Below are positions 35,636 through 44,973 of a stretch of 64,000 bases of DNA, in pieces (the first letter of the stretch is position 1; each line of letters begins with the position of its first letter). The notes below the pieces were generated by a model. The model saw only the letters and a program-made list of their open reading frames with translations. It had not been told where the DNA came from and ran no database searches. Position numbers and translations under genes: made by a program. This DNA is from Chondrinema litorale. GTDB taxonomy: Bacteria > Bacteroidota > Bacteroidia > Cytophagales > Flammeovirgaceae. Location of the stretch: contig NZ_CP111044.1 in NCBI RefSeq assembly GCF_026250525.1, positions 124,001 through 188,000 on the forward strand, read 5' to 3'.

Positions 35636-37018
35636 ATGAAGAGAAAACAATTTTTAAAAACATCATCGACTTTGGTTGCCGGAAGTTTAATTGCTCCAAT
35701 GATTTCATGCAACTCAAATTCAAAAAGTGCCGGAACTGAAACTACAAAACCCGAAGTTGAAATGGCCACTGCAAGAACGAATTGGGCAGGTAATTACACT
35801 TATAAAGCTCCTAAACTTCATACTCCCGAATCAGTAGAAGAACTACAAGAACTTGTAAAAACACTCGATACCCAAAAAGCTTTAGGGTCAAAACATTGCT
35901 TTAATAACATTGCAGACAGTCCATTAAACCAGATTTCTACAGAGAAGCTCAACAAGGTAGTTTCTATTGACAAAGATGCCAAGACAGTAACTGTAGAAAG
36001 TGGCATTCGATACGGCGATTTGGCTAACCCATTAGATGAAGCCGGTTTTGCTTTACATAATCTTGCCTCTTTGCCTCACATTTCTGTTGTTGGCGCTTGT
36101 GCAACCGCAACGCATGGTTCAGGAGTTAAAAATGGCAATTTGTCTAGTGCGGTTGTGGGTCTCGAATTAATTACTCCTAGTGGAGAATTGGTGAAATTCG
36201 CTAAAGGGGATCCGGAGTTTAATGGGGTGGTAGTAAATATTGGTGCTTTAGGCATCATCAGCCGAGTAACTCTAGAAGTTGAAGATACTTATCAGGTTCG
36301 TCAAGATGTTTTACAAGAATTGCCACTAGCTTCTGCGATTGAGAATTTTGAAGCCATAATGTCTGCTGGTTACAGTGTGAGCTTGTTCACAGATTGGTTG
36401 AATGACAAAGTGAGTCAGGTTTGGGTTAAGCGCAAAGTAACTGATGGATTAGCTGACTTAGGCAACGATTATTATGGTGCAAAAGCAGCTACCAAAGACT
36501 TACACCCAATTACGGCACTTTCAGCAGAGAATTGCACAGCTCAAATGGGTGTTGCCGGACCTTGGTACGAAAGATTGCCACATTTTAAAATGGGATTTAC
36601 ACCAAGCAGTGGAGACGAGCTTCAATCTGAGTTTTTTGTACCAATGGAAAACGCAGTAGAAGCTTTAAAAGCCATAGAAGCTAAGAAAGCTGTAATTTCA
36701 CCACATTTATTTATTTCTGAAATACGTAGTATTGCTGCCGATGAGCTTTGGTTGAGTCCAGCTTATAAAAAAGATATAATTGCTTTCCACTTTACTTGGA
36801 AGCCGAGAGGACCAGAGGTTAACAAATTACTTCCGGTAATAGAGCAGGAGCTTGCTCCATTTGGAGTAGTGCCTCACTGGGGGAAATTGTTTACAATTAA
36901 CCCTGAGGTTTTACATAGTAGATACGAGAAGATGGAAGATTTCTTAAACCTTACTAAAAAGTACGATCCTGAAGGTAAATTTAGAAATGCTTATTTAGAT
37001 AAGAATCTATATGTATAA
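35636..37018 (+). CDS. Exported alditol/xylitol-oxidase-like flavoprotein
   Basis: This is a 460-residue FAD enzyme. I chose the ATG at 35636 because it begins MKRKQFLKTSSTLVAGSLIA, a Tat-like signal (RKQFLK) that may end in a lipobox (MISC). The mature start RTNWAGNYTY and the PCMH-type FAD domain (about 55-225) match alditol/xylitol oxidases; GSKHCFN (His87) aligns with the histidine that binds FAD covalently there, and ATHGSG (about 158-163) is also present. The C-terminal arabinono-lactone-oxidase-type domain ends FRNAYLDKNLYV. It probably oxidises a sugar alcohol with release of H2O2 in the periplasm. The substrate is not proven. Confidence 0.85.
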   Translation: MKRKQFLKTSSTLVAGSLIAPMISCNSNSKSAGTETTKPEVEMATARTNWAGNYTYKAPKLHTPESVEELQELVKTLDTQKALGSKHCFNNIADSPLNQISTEKLNKVVSIDKDAKTVTVESGIRYGDLANPLDEAGFALHNLASLPHISVVGACATATHGSGVKNGNLSSAVVGLELITPSGELVKFAKGDPEFNGVVVNIGALGIISRVTLEVEDTYQVRQDVLQELPLASAIENFEAIMSAGYSVSLFTDWLNDKVSQVWVKRKVTDGLADLGNDYYGAKAATKDLHPITALSAENCTAQMGVAGPWYERLPHFKMGFTPSSGDELQSEFFVPMENAVEALKAIEAKKAVISPHLFISEIRSIAADELWLSPAYKKDIIAFHFTWKPRGPEVNKLLPVIEQELAPFGVVPHWGKLFTINPEVLHSRYEKMEDFLNLTKKYDPEGKFRNAYLDKNLYV

Positions 37019-37041
37019 TTAATAATATATTGACTAGCCCT

Positions 37042-37077
37042 AAAAAAGTGGTTCTTTATTTAAGGTATCACTTTTTT
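37042..37077. terminator. Bidirectional terminator
   Basis: Arms AAAAAAGTG (37042-37050) and CACTTTTTT (37069-37077), loop of 18 nt with some internal pairing, lie between the converging flavoprotein and sigma genes. Confidence 0.78.
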
Positions 37078-37086
37078 ATTGGTTGA

Positions 37087-37647
37087 TTAAAAAATATGAG
37101 ATAGAATAGTTATTGTAGTAATAATTATCGAAGCACTTAATTTCTTTCGCAAGAACTTTAAGGCAGCACTCATCTGGTTTTCGACTGTCTTTTTAGAAAT
37201 ATTAAGTTGTTTTGCAATTTCATCATAACTCATTCCTTCATTGCGACTCATTTGAAATATGAGCTTTCTTTTTTCAGGTAATTCATCGATTAAACTGCTA
37301 GAATATTCTTCTAAGTTTCTAATTATCACTTCATTTTCCGTAAGATTTGAAGAAACAATATTTTCATGTGGATAAGAAACATATTCAATTTTCTTTCTAC
37401 GAACTATTTTAAGTAAAGTCGTTTGGGTAATCTTAAGTAAATAACCATGAATCCCCTGGTTTACATCCAAATTGTTTCTGTATTTCCAAAAAGTCGTAAA
37501 TATATCATGAACGGCTTCTTCAGCATCCTGTTTGTTTTGTAAATATTTATATGAAATTCTAAATAACCGATCCCAATTGGTATCATAAACTTGTTTAAAG
37601 GCTTTAATATCGCCTGCCTTTAAAAGAGCTACTTCATTATTGCTCAT
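37087..37647 (-). CDS. ECF sigma factor (FecI-like)
   Basis: A 186-residue sigma-70 factor. Region 2 covers about residues 20-85 (YDTNWDRLFRISYKYLQNKQ, DAEEAVHDIFTTFWKYR) and region 4 about 115-170 (LPEKRKLIFQMSRNEGMSYDEIAKQLNISKKTVENQMSAALKFLRK). It ends in a short hydrophobic tail, common in Bacteroidota FecI-type factors. It is transcribed away from a FecR-like anti-sigma gene and an STN-bearing SusC, so the three should form a trans-envelope signalling unit. The divergent orientation, with 417 bp between, is less usual than the sigma-anti-sigma tandem. Confidence 0.9.
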   Translation of the reverse strand: MSNNEVALLKAGDIKAFKQVYDTNWDRLFRISYKYLQNKQDAEEAVHDIFTTFWKYRNNLDVNQGIHGYLLKITQTTLLKIVRRKKIEYVSYPHENIVSSNLTENEVIIRNLEEYSSSLIDELPEKRKLIFQMSRNEGMSYDEIAKQLNISKKTVENQMSAALKFLRKKLSASIIITTITILSHIF

Positions 37648-38064
37648 ATGGAAATTATGCTAATAATTCACTTTAAATTCCAAGTTAGGAAAAAGATTTA
37701 ACTTTCCATACATACTTTAGAAATTATAAATTAATCTTTCAAAAAATAAATACAAAACAAAAGACTACTAACTATTTATTAAACAATGCGCTATGAATAT
37801 TTTAATAGCTTTGATTAAATTAATTGCTAAGTAAGAATAAATGTTTATAAAAAACAGGAAAATATGTTATCTAAATCGTTACCTTCCAAGGTGCTGAATA
37901 TCAGTTATTTATACAATTTTTGGTCTTTTAATTCTGATATTCGATTTTAATTTTCAGAAAAAAACCAACTTTTTTTTAAAACCCAATAGGGGTGGTTAGG
38001 GGGAAATGGGATATATAATAGTACAGACCTTAACAACACTACTTAATACAATTTTATAATATAT
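37648..38064. promoter_or_regulatory. Divergent sigma/FecR control region
   Basis: This 417-bp AT-rich region has a 9-bp inverted repeat GAATATCAG (37896-37904) / CTGATATTC (37934-37942) and one guanine-rich island at 37981-38010 (TAGGGG and TTAGGGGG blocks) followed by TATATAATAGTAC, about 55 nt before the fecR start. The island stands out from its surroundings and may be an ECF-dependent promoter. No gene is visible. Confidence 0.4.
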
Positions 38065-39111
38065 ATGCAAGACAATAGTAATTCAGAAATTAATGATTTG
38101 TTGCAAAGGTTTTTTGATGGAAAATGCACCGAAATTGAAAAGAAAAAGGTGTTTGATTGGCTTGCAAAAAATAAAAATGAGAAAGTATTAAAAGAATTCG
38201 TAAGAACAGATTTTGAACAGGAAACACCAAAGCTAGATATCTTTCGCGATCTAAAAGCAGAGCAATGGGAATCTATTCTTAAAGATCTAAATTTAGATGA
38301 AAATAACAGCGTGTACAATGTTATTAATGGAGATGGATTGCACCTTTGGCAAAAACAATGGTTTAAACTTGTAGCAGTAATTTTACCATTAATTATTGTT
38401 TCGATAGTTTTTCTGAAATTTTATGAAGGGTTGAATTCTGCTCAAAATACAATTGAAGAAATAGCATTTGTTGAGAAAAACACTTATAAGGGAAGAAAGA
38501 AAACAATTACTTTACCCGATAAATCTACAGTTATATTGAATTCGGCTTCATCAATTCGTTTTGCTCAACAATTTAATACACAAAAGGAACGAGTTATCTA
38601 TTTACAAGGAGAAGCATTTTTTGAAGTTGAAAAAAACGGAAAGCCATTTATTGTAAAAACAGAAGACCATGAAGTAAAGGTATTGGGTACTTCTTTTAAA
38701 GTAAGTGGCTATAAAGGAAATAACAATGTAAACGTCGCTGTGGCAACAGGTATCGTAAAAGTGAGTAAAGCAGGAGTATATGAAGAGAAGTTGCTAAAAG
38801 GACAGAAAGTGATTTACAACAAAGAAACCAATAAGCACGAGGCATTAGAAATAGATAATTGGGAGAAAGAATTTGCTTGGAAAGATGGGGTGCTTATTAT
38901 AGACAATGCTGCTTTTGAAGATGTGATTAAAGCACTTTCTGATTGGTACGGAGTAGAAATAATCAATGTAAACTATAAGCCTGACAGAAAGAATTACATG
39001 GGTAGGTATGAGAATGAGTCTTTAGAGACTGTGTTGGCGGGTTTAAGTTATGCTTCCAGATTTAGATATGAGTGGAAAGAAGGGAAGCTTTACATTTACA
39101 ACAAAGAATAA
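38065..39111 (+). CDS. FecR-family anti-sigma factor
   Basis: The 348-residue inner-membrane protein has a cytoplasmic N-terminal part (about 1-95; LLQRFFDGKCTEIEKKKVFDW), one membrane helix (about 100-120; LVAVILPLIIVSIVFLKFY) and a periplasmic FecR domain (about 140-240; RKKTITLPDKSTVILNSAS, GEAFFEVEKNGKPFIVKT, VKVLGTSFKVSGY). A DUF4974-like C-terminal domain follows (about 275-345; FEDVIKALSDWYGVEI). It should hold the ECF sigma factor until a signal arrives from the STN domain of the SusC protein encoded next. Confidence 0.93.
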   Translation: MQDNSNSEINDLLQRFFDGKCTEIEKKKVFDWLAKNKNEKVLKEFVRTDFEQETPKLDIFRDLKAEQWESILKDLNLDENNSVYNVINGDGLHLWQKQWFKLVAVILPLIIVSIVFLKFYEGLNSAQNTIEEIAFVEKNTYKGRKKTITLPDKSTVILNSASSIRFAQQFNTQKERVIYLQGEAFFEVEKNGKPFIVKTEDHEVKVLGTSFKVSGYKGNNNVNVAVATGIVKVSKAGVYEEKLLKGQKVIYNKETNKHEALEIDNWEKEFAWKDGVLIIDNAAFEDVIKALSDWYGVEIINVNYKPDRKNYMGRYENESLETVLAGLSYASRFRYEWKEGKLYIYNKE

Positions 39112-39177
39112 TATTAACCAGAATACATAGAAATATTCATTTATTTCAGCCATAAACATCCAATAAACACCACAAGA

Positions 39178-39331
39178 AAGTAACGTTACTTATCCTAGTG
39201 CTTACCATAAAAGTGAGGGACTTTCTATTATTGAAACCAGTTATAAAGACTCTGTTTTTATAGTTGACTTCCTTTCTTTTGCCGACTTACTAAAAAACCT
39301 GGTGAGGATCTGATTTGCCGTCTCCCCTCAC
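39178..39331 (+). promoter_or_regulatory. Structured leader upstream of susC
   Basis: The 259-bp gap has a perfect 14-bp palindrome AAGTAACGTTACTT (39178-39191). Downstream, CCCTCAC (39325-39331) can pair either with GTGAGGG (39213-39219) or, one base shorter, with GTGAGG (39302-39307), so two exclusive folds are possible shortly before the start at 39371. Confidence 0.4.
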
Positions 39332-39370
39332 ACAGGAACAGATTTTCTATTTCAAAAATCATTTAATATT

Positions 39371-42300
39371 ATGAATAAGTATTTACTTAAACAAATTTTA
39401 AGGATGTCCCGGTTTGTATTTTATGGCATAATAATACAATTGGCACTTACAGGAGTAATGCTTGCTAATGATGGCAATGGCCAAAGCGCAAGCCTCAATG
39501 AAATTTATTTAACTCTGATAGAAGAAGACGCTCAACTAGCAGATGTTTTTAATAAAATTGAGACTACTACTTCATTTAAGTTTTCATATTATAAAAGTAT
39601 TATAGAAGATAAAGATAGAATTACAATAAATGCTCAACAGCAGTCTTTAGGAGATATTTTAAGTGAAATAGCCAGAAAATCAGGCTTAAGATTTAAAAGA
39701 ATAAATGGAAACATCTATGTCGATTTAGATGATAAAGATAAGTACCCTACTGTTGATGAATTAATAATTGAAGATAACCAACAACTCGTTATTACTGGTA
39801 AAGTAACAGATGGCGCAGACGGTCAATCGCTGCCCGGAGTTAACGTTTTATTAAAGGGTACAAAATTAGGAACCACTACAGATATCTACGGTAGTTATTC
39901 ACTTTCAATTCCTGCTGAAAATGTAAATGGTACGCTTATTTTTTCTTTTATAGGATATAAGGCCAAAGAGTATGCAATTGGTAATCAAACAGTTATAGAT
40001 GTGGTAATGGAATCTGAAGCTCAAACACTTAATGAAATTGTAGTAACGGCTTTAGGTATTGAGAAATCTAAAAGTGCTTTGGCTTATTCGGTAACAGAGG
40101 TAAAAGGAGAGGAGTTTACACAAGCTAGAGAAATAAATGTAGCAAATGCATTAACGGGTAAAATTGCCGGTGTAAACGCAACTGGACTTTCTACTGGGCC
40201 CGGTGGTTCGAGTAGAGTTATTATTAGAGGTAATGGTTCTTTAAATGGTAATAACCAACCTTTGTATGTAGTAAACGGCATGCCTATAGATAATAGCAAT
40301 CCTGGTGGAAGCCCATCTGCTAATGGTGGTGGCCTTAATATCGACCGTGGAGATGGTATTTCTGGTATCAATCCAGACGATATAGAAAGTATAAGTGTAC
40401 TTAAAGGAGGAACGGCTGCTGCACTTTACGGAGCAAGAGCTGCGAATGGCGTAATTCTTATCACTACAAAAAAAGGAGCTGCACGACAAGGTATAGGTGT
40501 AGAGTATAACTCAACATTTACATTTGAAACACCTGCCATTTTCCCACAAAAATTCCAGTATGAATATGGTCATGGTAAACTAGGTAGAAAGCCAACTACT
40601 CAAACAGAGGCTATCAGTTGGGGTAGACACTCTTGGGGAGCTAAAATTGATGGGCAAGATTACATGTCTTTAGATGGAGAAATGCACCCTTATTCTGCAG
40701 TAAATGTAAAAGATAATATCAAGGAGTTTTACCGCACAGGTACTACTTTTACTAACACCATAGCGTTAACAGGAGGTTCTGAAGATTTAAACTACAGACT
40801 TTCTGTTTCCAATATGGATAATGAAGGTATCTTGCCGAACTCTTCATTAAATAAAAAAATAGCCAACTTAAGTTTAAGTGGTCAACTCGGAGAAAGAATA
40901 ACAATTGAAGCTTCTGCTCAATATAATTTAGAAGAAGTACATAACAGAACCATGGCGGGCGATGCAAACGGTAATCCGAACTGGATTTTAATGCTTGCTA
41001 ACACTGTAAATGCGACGCAACTTTCACCAGGCTATTTAGAAAATGGAGATGAGTTTGTTTGGAACGAAACTCCTTATGCAACTAATCCATACTTCATCAT
41101 CAACAGGTATCAGACAAAAGATGAGAAGAATAGATTCATCGGGATGACCAGTGTGAAGTATGATATTTTGGATGATTTATATGTAAAAGGAACTGTAAGC
41201 CGAGATTTTTATAATTTTAATTTTGTTGGTATTATTCCTACAGGTACGCAGTATCTTGCTATTCCCGGTTCAGGTGAATATCATGGCTTAAAGTCTGTTG
41301 TTTCTGAGACAAACGCCATGGCAAACCTTAATTATCACAAATCATTTAACAATGTATTTGATGCAACATTAATGGTGGGTGCAAACAAGCGTATTTTTAC
41401 ACAAGATGAAACTAGCATAGACGGTACCCAATTTATATTGCCATATTTTTATAGTTATACCAACCTAACTTCTATTACCAATACACCTAATTATCAAAAA
41501 ACAGAAACTAACTCAGTATTTGGTTCATTAGATTTAGATTACAAAGGCATTGCATACTTAAGTCTTACAGGACGTCAAGATTGGTTTTCTACTTTAAGTT
41601 TAGATAATAACACCATCTTCTATCCTTCAATAGGAGGTAGCTTAGTACTTTCAGAAGCTTTTGATCTACCAGGAGCCATTAGTTATGCTAAACTAAGAGG
41701 TTCATGGGCACAAGTGGGTGGTGCAATTCCAGACCCTTATGCAGTAAATCTAACTTATAGTATGGTTCAAGGTGGTCATGCAGGACAGGCAATACAAAAT
41801 GTTACTTCTAGTACCATTACCGATCCTAACTTAAGACCTTTAACCTCAACTACTTACGAATTAGGTTTAGAGGGTAAATTATTTAATGGTGCACTTGGTT
41901 TCGACATTGCATACTACAATAGAAAAACCTCTGATGATATTGTAAATACTGCTATTCCAATTACTTCGGGTTACAGCTATGCGCAGTTAAATGTAGGAGA
42001 GCTCCAAAATAAAGGTATAGAAGTTTTATTAACTGCTACACCAGTAAATGCAAAAGGATTTATTTGGGATGTGAGTTACAATTTTGCTTATAACCAAAGT
42101 GAAATCACCAAATTGGCAGAGGGTTTAAATACCATCCAAATGTCGAGCAGTGTAGGAGGTTGGGCAGGTGTTTATAATGATATTGGAAGACCTTACGGAA
42201 TTATTAAAGGGTACGATATGCTTAGAAATGATAATGGAGATATCGTTTTCAACTCTACATCAGGTTATCCTGTAAGATCAGAATTGGTTGAGTTAGGTCA

Positions 42301-42835
42301 AGGTGTACCTCCGCTTACAATGGGTTTAACCAACACATTCAATTATAAAAGATTATCATTAAGTGTATTGCTAGATGGCAAATTTGGCAACAAAGTATTC
42401 TCTGTAATGAACACTTATGCCATGCGTTTCGGATTACTTGAAAACACCTTGGAAGGTAGAGAAAATGGTCTTGATTTAGAAGGTGTTGATGAAGAAGGAA
42501 ATCCATATACAAGCCACATCGACTACGATTCTGATGCATTCAGATTGTACTACGATAATCAGAAAAACTACTCTGTACTCAACACTTTCGATGGAAGTTT
42601 TGTCAAATTGCGCCAGGTAATTTTAGGATATAATATCCCTAAAGAATTTTTAAAGGCTGCTAAAATTCAATCTGCTTCATTGTCTTTTGTTGCACGAAAT
42701 CTGGCTATCCTTTATCGTAAAACTGAAAACTTCGATCCAGAAACTAGCCACACCAACGGAAATGCTCAAGGTTTCGAATCTTTTGCATTGCCACGTACAC
42801 GCAGCTTCGGTTTCAACTTGAAAGTTAAATTTTAA
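39371..42835 (+). CDS. SusC/RagA-type TonB-dependent receptor with STN domain
   Basis: The 1154-residue outer-membrane transporter has an N-terminal membrane-directing segment (about 14-35), an STN secretin/TonB domain (about 50-110; LADVFNKIETTTSFKFSYYK, LGDILSEIARKSGLRFKRI), a carboxypeptidase-D-like domain (about 140-215; GKVTDGADGQSLPGVNVLLKG), a plug (about 225-370; RVIIRGNGSLNGNNQPLYVV, SISVLKGGTAAALYGARAAN) and a 22-strand-type barrel ending LPRTRSFGFNLKVKF. The STN domain marks it as a signalling receptor that works with FecR and the ECF sigma factor next door. It forms the channel of a SusCD importer with the following gene. Confidence 0.96.
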   Translation: MNKYLLKQILRMSRFVFYGIIIQLALTGVMLANDGNGQSASLNEIYLTLIEEDAQLADVFNKIETTTSFKFSYYKSIIEDKDRITINAQQQSLGDILSEIARKSGLRFKRINGNIYVDLDDKDKYPTVDELIIEDNQQLVITGKVTDGADGQSLPGVNVLLKGTKLGTTTDIYGSYSLSIPAENVNGTLIFSFIGYKAKEYAIGNQTVIDVVMESEAQTLNEIVVTALGIEKSKSALAYSVTEVKGEEFTQAREINVANALTGKIAGVNATGLSTGPGGSSRVIIRGNGSLNGNNQPLYVVNGMPIDNSNPGGSPSANGGGLNIDRGDGISGINPDDIESISVLKGGTAAALYGARAANGVILITTKKGAARQGIGVEYNSTFTFETPAIFPQKFQYEYGHGKLGRKPTTQTEAISWGRHSWGAKIDGQDYMSLDGEMHPYSAVNVKDNIKEFYRTGTTFTNTIALTGGSEDLNYRLSVSNMDNEGILPNSSLNKKIANLSLSGQLGERITIEASAQYNLEEVHNRTMAGDANGNPNWILMLANTVNATQLSPGYLENGDEFVWNETPYATNPYFIINRYQTKDEKNRFIGMTSVKYDILDDLYVKGTVSRDFYNFNFVGIIPTGTQYLAIPGSGEYHGLKSVVSETNAMANLNYHKSFNNVFDATLMVGANKRIFTQDETSIDGTQFILPYFYSYTNLTSITNTPNYQKTETNSVFGSLDLDYKGIAYLSLTGRQDWFSTLSLDNNTIFYPSIGGSLVLSEAFDLPGAISYAKLRGSWAQVGGAIPDPYAVNLTYSMVQGGHAGQAIQNVTSSTITDPNLRPLTSTTYELGLEGKLFNGALGFDIAYYNRKTSDDIVNTAIPITSGYSYAQLNVGELQNKGIEVLLTATPVNAKGFIWDVSYNFAYNQSEITKLAEGLNTIQMSSSVGGWAGVYNDIGRPYGIIKGYDMLRNDNGDIVFNSTSGYPVRSELVELGQGVPPLTMGLTNTFNYKRLSLSVLLDGKFGNKVFSVMNTYAMRFGLLENTLEGRENGLDLEGVDEEGNPYTSHIDYDSDAFRLYYDNQKNYSVLNTFDGSFVKLRQVILGYNIPKEFLKAAKIQSASLSFVARNLAILYRKTENFDPETSHTNGNAQGFESFALPRTRSFGFNLKVKF

Positions 42836-42863
42836 TTAATCCACACTTCAAAGGATAACTAAA

Positions 42864-44408
42864 ATGAAAAATTTATTTAAAATTATATATAGTCTTTTGG
42901 CTGTTCTCTTAATCGGGCTTCAGTCTTGTGACGAAGGTTTTGAAGAACTAAACAATAACCCAGACGCAGTAAATGAACCCACTGCCGAGTATATTTTTAC
43001 TAAAGCACAGTTAGATGCGATTGATTGCCAGTACTATGCGACCAATGTAATTTGTGCGGGTGGATTTATGCAACATTTCGCGACCTACAAAGATGTTCCG
43101 AGTTTAGGAGACAGATATACTTGGTCTCAAGGTGGCTATCCTTACGATTATTTCAATGGTATTTTCCCGAATGCAGTTAATGAGATTGCTGAAGTAATCA
43201 AAGCCGTTGAAGAAGACCCAGAACAAGTTAATTTACTTTCTATTGCTAGAATTTGGAAGGTGTATGTAATGCATAAAATTACTGATTTATATGGCGATAT
43301 TCCTTATTCTGAGGCGGCAATGGGTTATACAAGTACTATCTATACGCCAAAGTACGATGAGCAAAGCTCTATTTACACTGACCTGTTAAGTGAACTAGAA
43401 GAAGCGGCACTTGCATTGGATGATTCTAAAGCTTCTTTTGGAGATGCAGATTTAATCTACAGTGGAAATACAGTTCAGTGGAGAAAGTTTGCTTATTCTC
43501 TTATGCTGAGATTAGGGTCAAGATTATCTAAAGTTGATGCTTCTACTTCTCAAACTTGGGTGCAAAAAGCAATTGCTGGTGGAGTAATTATGGACGATGC
43601 CGATGTTGCATCGATTCCTTATACTGATGGCCCACAGACATTTAATTACAATCCGGTTGCTTATGGTTTATTGAGCAACGATTACGGAACTGGCGACGGA
43701 GTGAGTAACAAAGAAGGTGGCAAATTAGCAGAAACTTTTATCTCATACCTAAAAGAAACCAACGACCCAAGATTAAATGTTTTGTCAATTGTTTGGATAA
43801 ACGGAGTGGCAGATACTTCTGCTGCGATTCAATCTGGTATGCCAAATGGACTTATTGGTGGCAGTGCTCCCGAAAACTATGGTTCATATTCAGAACCAAA
43901 TCCTAATACCTTATTAAAATACGAATCTCCATTTTTGGTAATGACCAATGCAGAAACCAACTTATTGCTTGCCGAAGCTGCTGTAAAAGGTTGGAGTAGC
44001 ACAATCTCAGCAGAAGATGCATACGAAAATGCAGTAAGTGCTTCTATGAGAAATTGGTCTTTGTACGATGCATCAGCAGGGTATATCTCTGACAGTAAAA
44101 TTAATGCTTACCTAGCTCAAAATCCTTTTTCAACTGGAACAACAGAAGAGAAGTTGGAGCAAATTAACACGCAGTATTGGGTGTCGCTTTTCCCAGACGA
44201 AACAGAGATTTATTCAAACTGGAGAAGATCAGGTTATCCACTTTTAACACCTGTAAGTGTTCCGGGTAATATTACGAATGGCACCATTCCAAGAAGATTA
44301 ATCTATCCGCCAGATGAAGAGACATTAAACGCAACCAACTGGGCTGAAGCGGTAAATAGAATTGGCGGTAACGACTTTACAACCAGAGTATGGTGGGATG
44401 CTGAATAA
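42864..44408 (+). CDS. SusD/RagB-like binding lipoprotein
   Basis: A 514-residue lipoprotein with signal ending LQSC (Cys22). The mature start DEGFEELNNNPDAVNEPTAE and the TPR-like helices (FNGIFPNAVNEIAEVIKAVE, RIWKVYVMHKITDLYGDIPY, WRKFAYSLMLRLGSRLS) match the SusD-like_2 branch rather than classical starch SusD. The segment LTNAETNLLLAEAA-like (here MTNAETNLLLAEAAVKGW) and the terminal IYSNWRRSGYPLLTPV fit too. It caps the SusC barrel and captures ligand. Members of this branch are often found with peptide or non-glycan substrates, which suits the enzymes downstream. A hairpin covers its stop. Confidence 0.93.
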   Translation: MKNLFKIIYSLLAVLLIGLQSCDEGFEELNNNPDAVNEPTAEYIFTKAQLDAIDCQYYATNVICAGGFMQHFATYKDVPSLGDRYTWSQGGYPYDYFNGIFPNAVNEIAEVIKAVEEDPEQVNLLSIARIWKVYVMHKITDLYGDIPYSEAAMGYTSTIYTPKYDEQSSIYTDLLSELEEAALALDDSKASFGDADLIYSGNTVQWRKFAYSLMLRLGSRLSKVDASTSQTWVQKAIAGGVIMDDADVASIPYTDGPQTFNYNPVAYGLLSNDYGTGDGVSNKEGGKLAETFISYLKETNDPRLNVLSIVWINGVADTSAAIQSGMPNGLIGGSAPENYGSYSEPNPNTLLKYESPFLVMTNAETNLLLAEAAVKGWSSTISAEDAYENAVSASMRNWSLYDASAGYISDSKINAYLAQNPFSTGTTEEKLEQINTQYWVSLFPDETEIYSNWRRSGYPLLTPVSVPGNITNGTIPRRLIYPPDEETLNATNWAEAVNRIGGNDFTTRVWWDAE

Positions 44409-44426
44409 AGCATCCACCCACCTTTT
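44392..44426 (+). terminator. Hairpin terminator spanning the susD stop
   Basis: GGTGGGATGC (44392-44401) pairs with GCATCCACCCACC (44410-44422), with one 3-nt bulge, around an 8-nt loop holding the TAA stop. A TTTTAATC tract follows. It may stop part of the transcripts before ridA. Confidence 0.65.
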
Positions 44427-44462
44427 AATCTTACAATCTACAATACAATTATTATTTAATTC

Positions 44463-44945
44463 ATGCAATTACAAATGAAATCAGAACGCAGATCACTAAT
44501 AAAAAAAATTGGGACTTCTTTAGCGAGCTTAGCAGGTCTTGGAATAGTAACTACTGCAAATGCTGAAAAACTGGAAGAGAACAATGGTGAAAAACTAGTT
44601 TACGGAGTAGTTAAAAACGACGAAGTTCCATTGTTTTCGAGTGCAGTTAAACATGGCGGATTTGTATTTATCGCTGGTAAAGGAGCTCATTTTGAAGGTG
44701 ATGTAAAAGCGCATACAAAACATGTGTTAGATGAACTTGAAGCAGAATTGAAAAAAGCGGGTTCGTCTATGGAGAAAGTGGTAAAAGTGAATGTTTACCT
44801 GCATGATTTGAGCGATTACCATGCAATGAATGAAGAATATAGAGGAAGGTTCGGAGATAAGCCTCCAGTGCGTACAACAGTTGCTGTTTACGGAGGTGTT
44901 CCCGGAGATTCTTTGGTAGAAATTGATTGCATTGCGGCTGTCTAA
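44463..44945 (+). CDS. Exported RidA-family enamine/imine deaminase
   Basis: The 160-residue protein has an N-terminal Tat-like signal: SERRSLIKKIG, then a hydrophobic stretch ending TTANA (about residue 34). The rest is a full YjgF/RidA domain (about 43-160) with GFVFIAGKGA, VKVNVYLHDLSDYHAMNEEY, and the functional pair Arg137 (PPVRTTVAV) and Glu153 (LVEIDCIA), so deaminase activity is likely retained. Cytoplasmic RidA removes reactive 2-aminoacrylate-type enamines made by PLP enzymes. A signal peptide on RidA is unusual, and the next gene is a PLP enzyme with a similar signal. An in-frame ATG at 44475 is an alternative start. Confidence 0.9.
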   Translation: MQLQMKSERRSLIKKIGTSLASLAGLGIVTTANAEKLEENNGEKLVYGVVKNDEVPLFSSAVKHGGFVFIAGKGAHFEGDVKAHTKHVLDELEAELKKAGSSMEKVVKVNVYLHDLSDYHAMNEEYRGRFGDKPPVRTTVAVYGGVPGDSLVEIDCIAAV

Positions 44946-44973
44946 AAAGCACATTTACTAATCATTTAAAACA

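Noticed and set aside
35490..35723. 77-codon minus-strand open frame
   Set aside because: It covers the nested inverted repeat and the start of the flavoprotein gene in antisense; likely chance.
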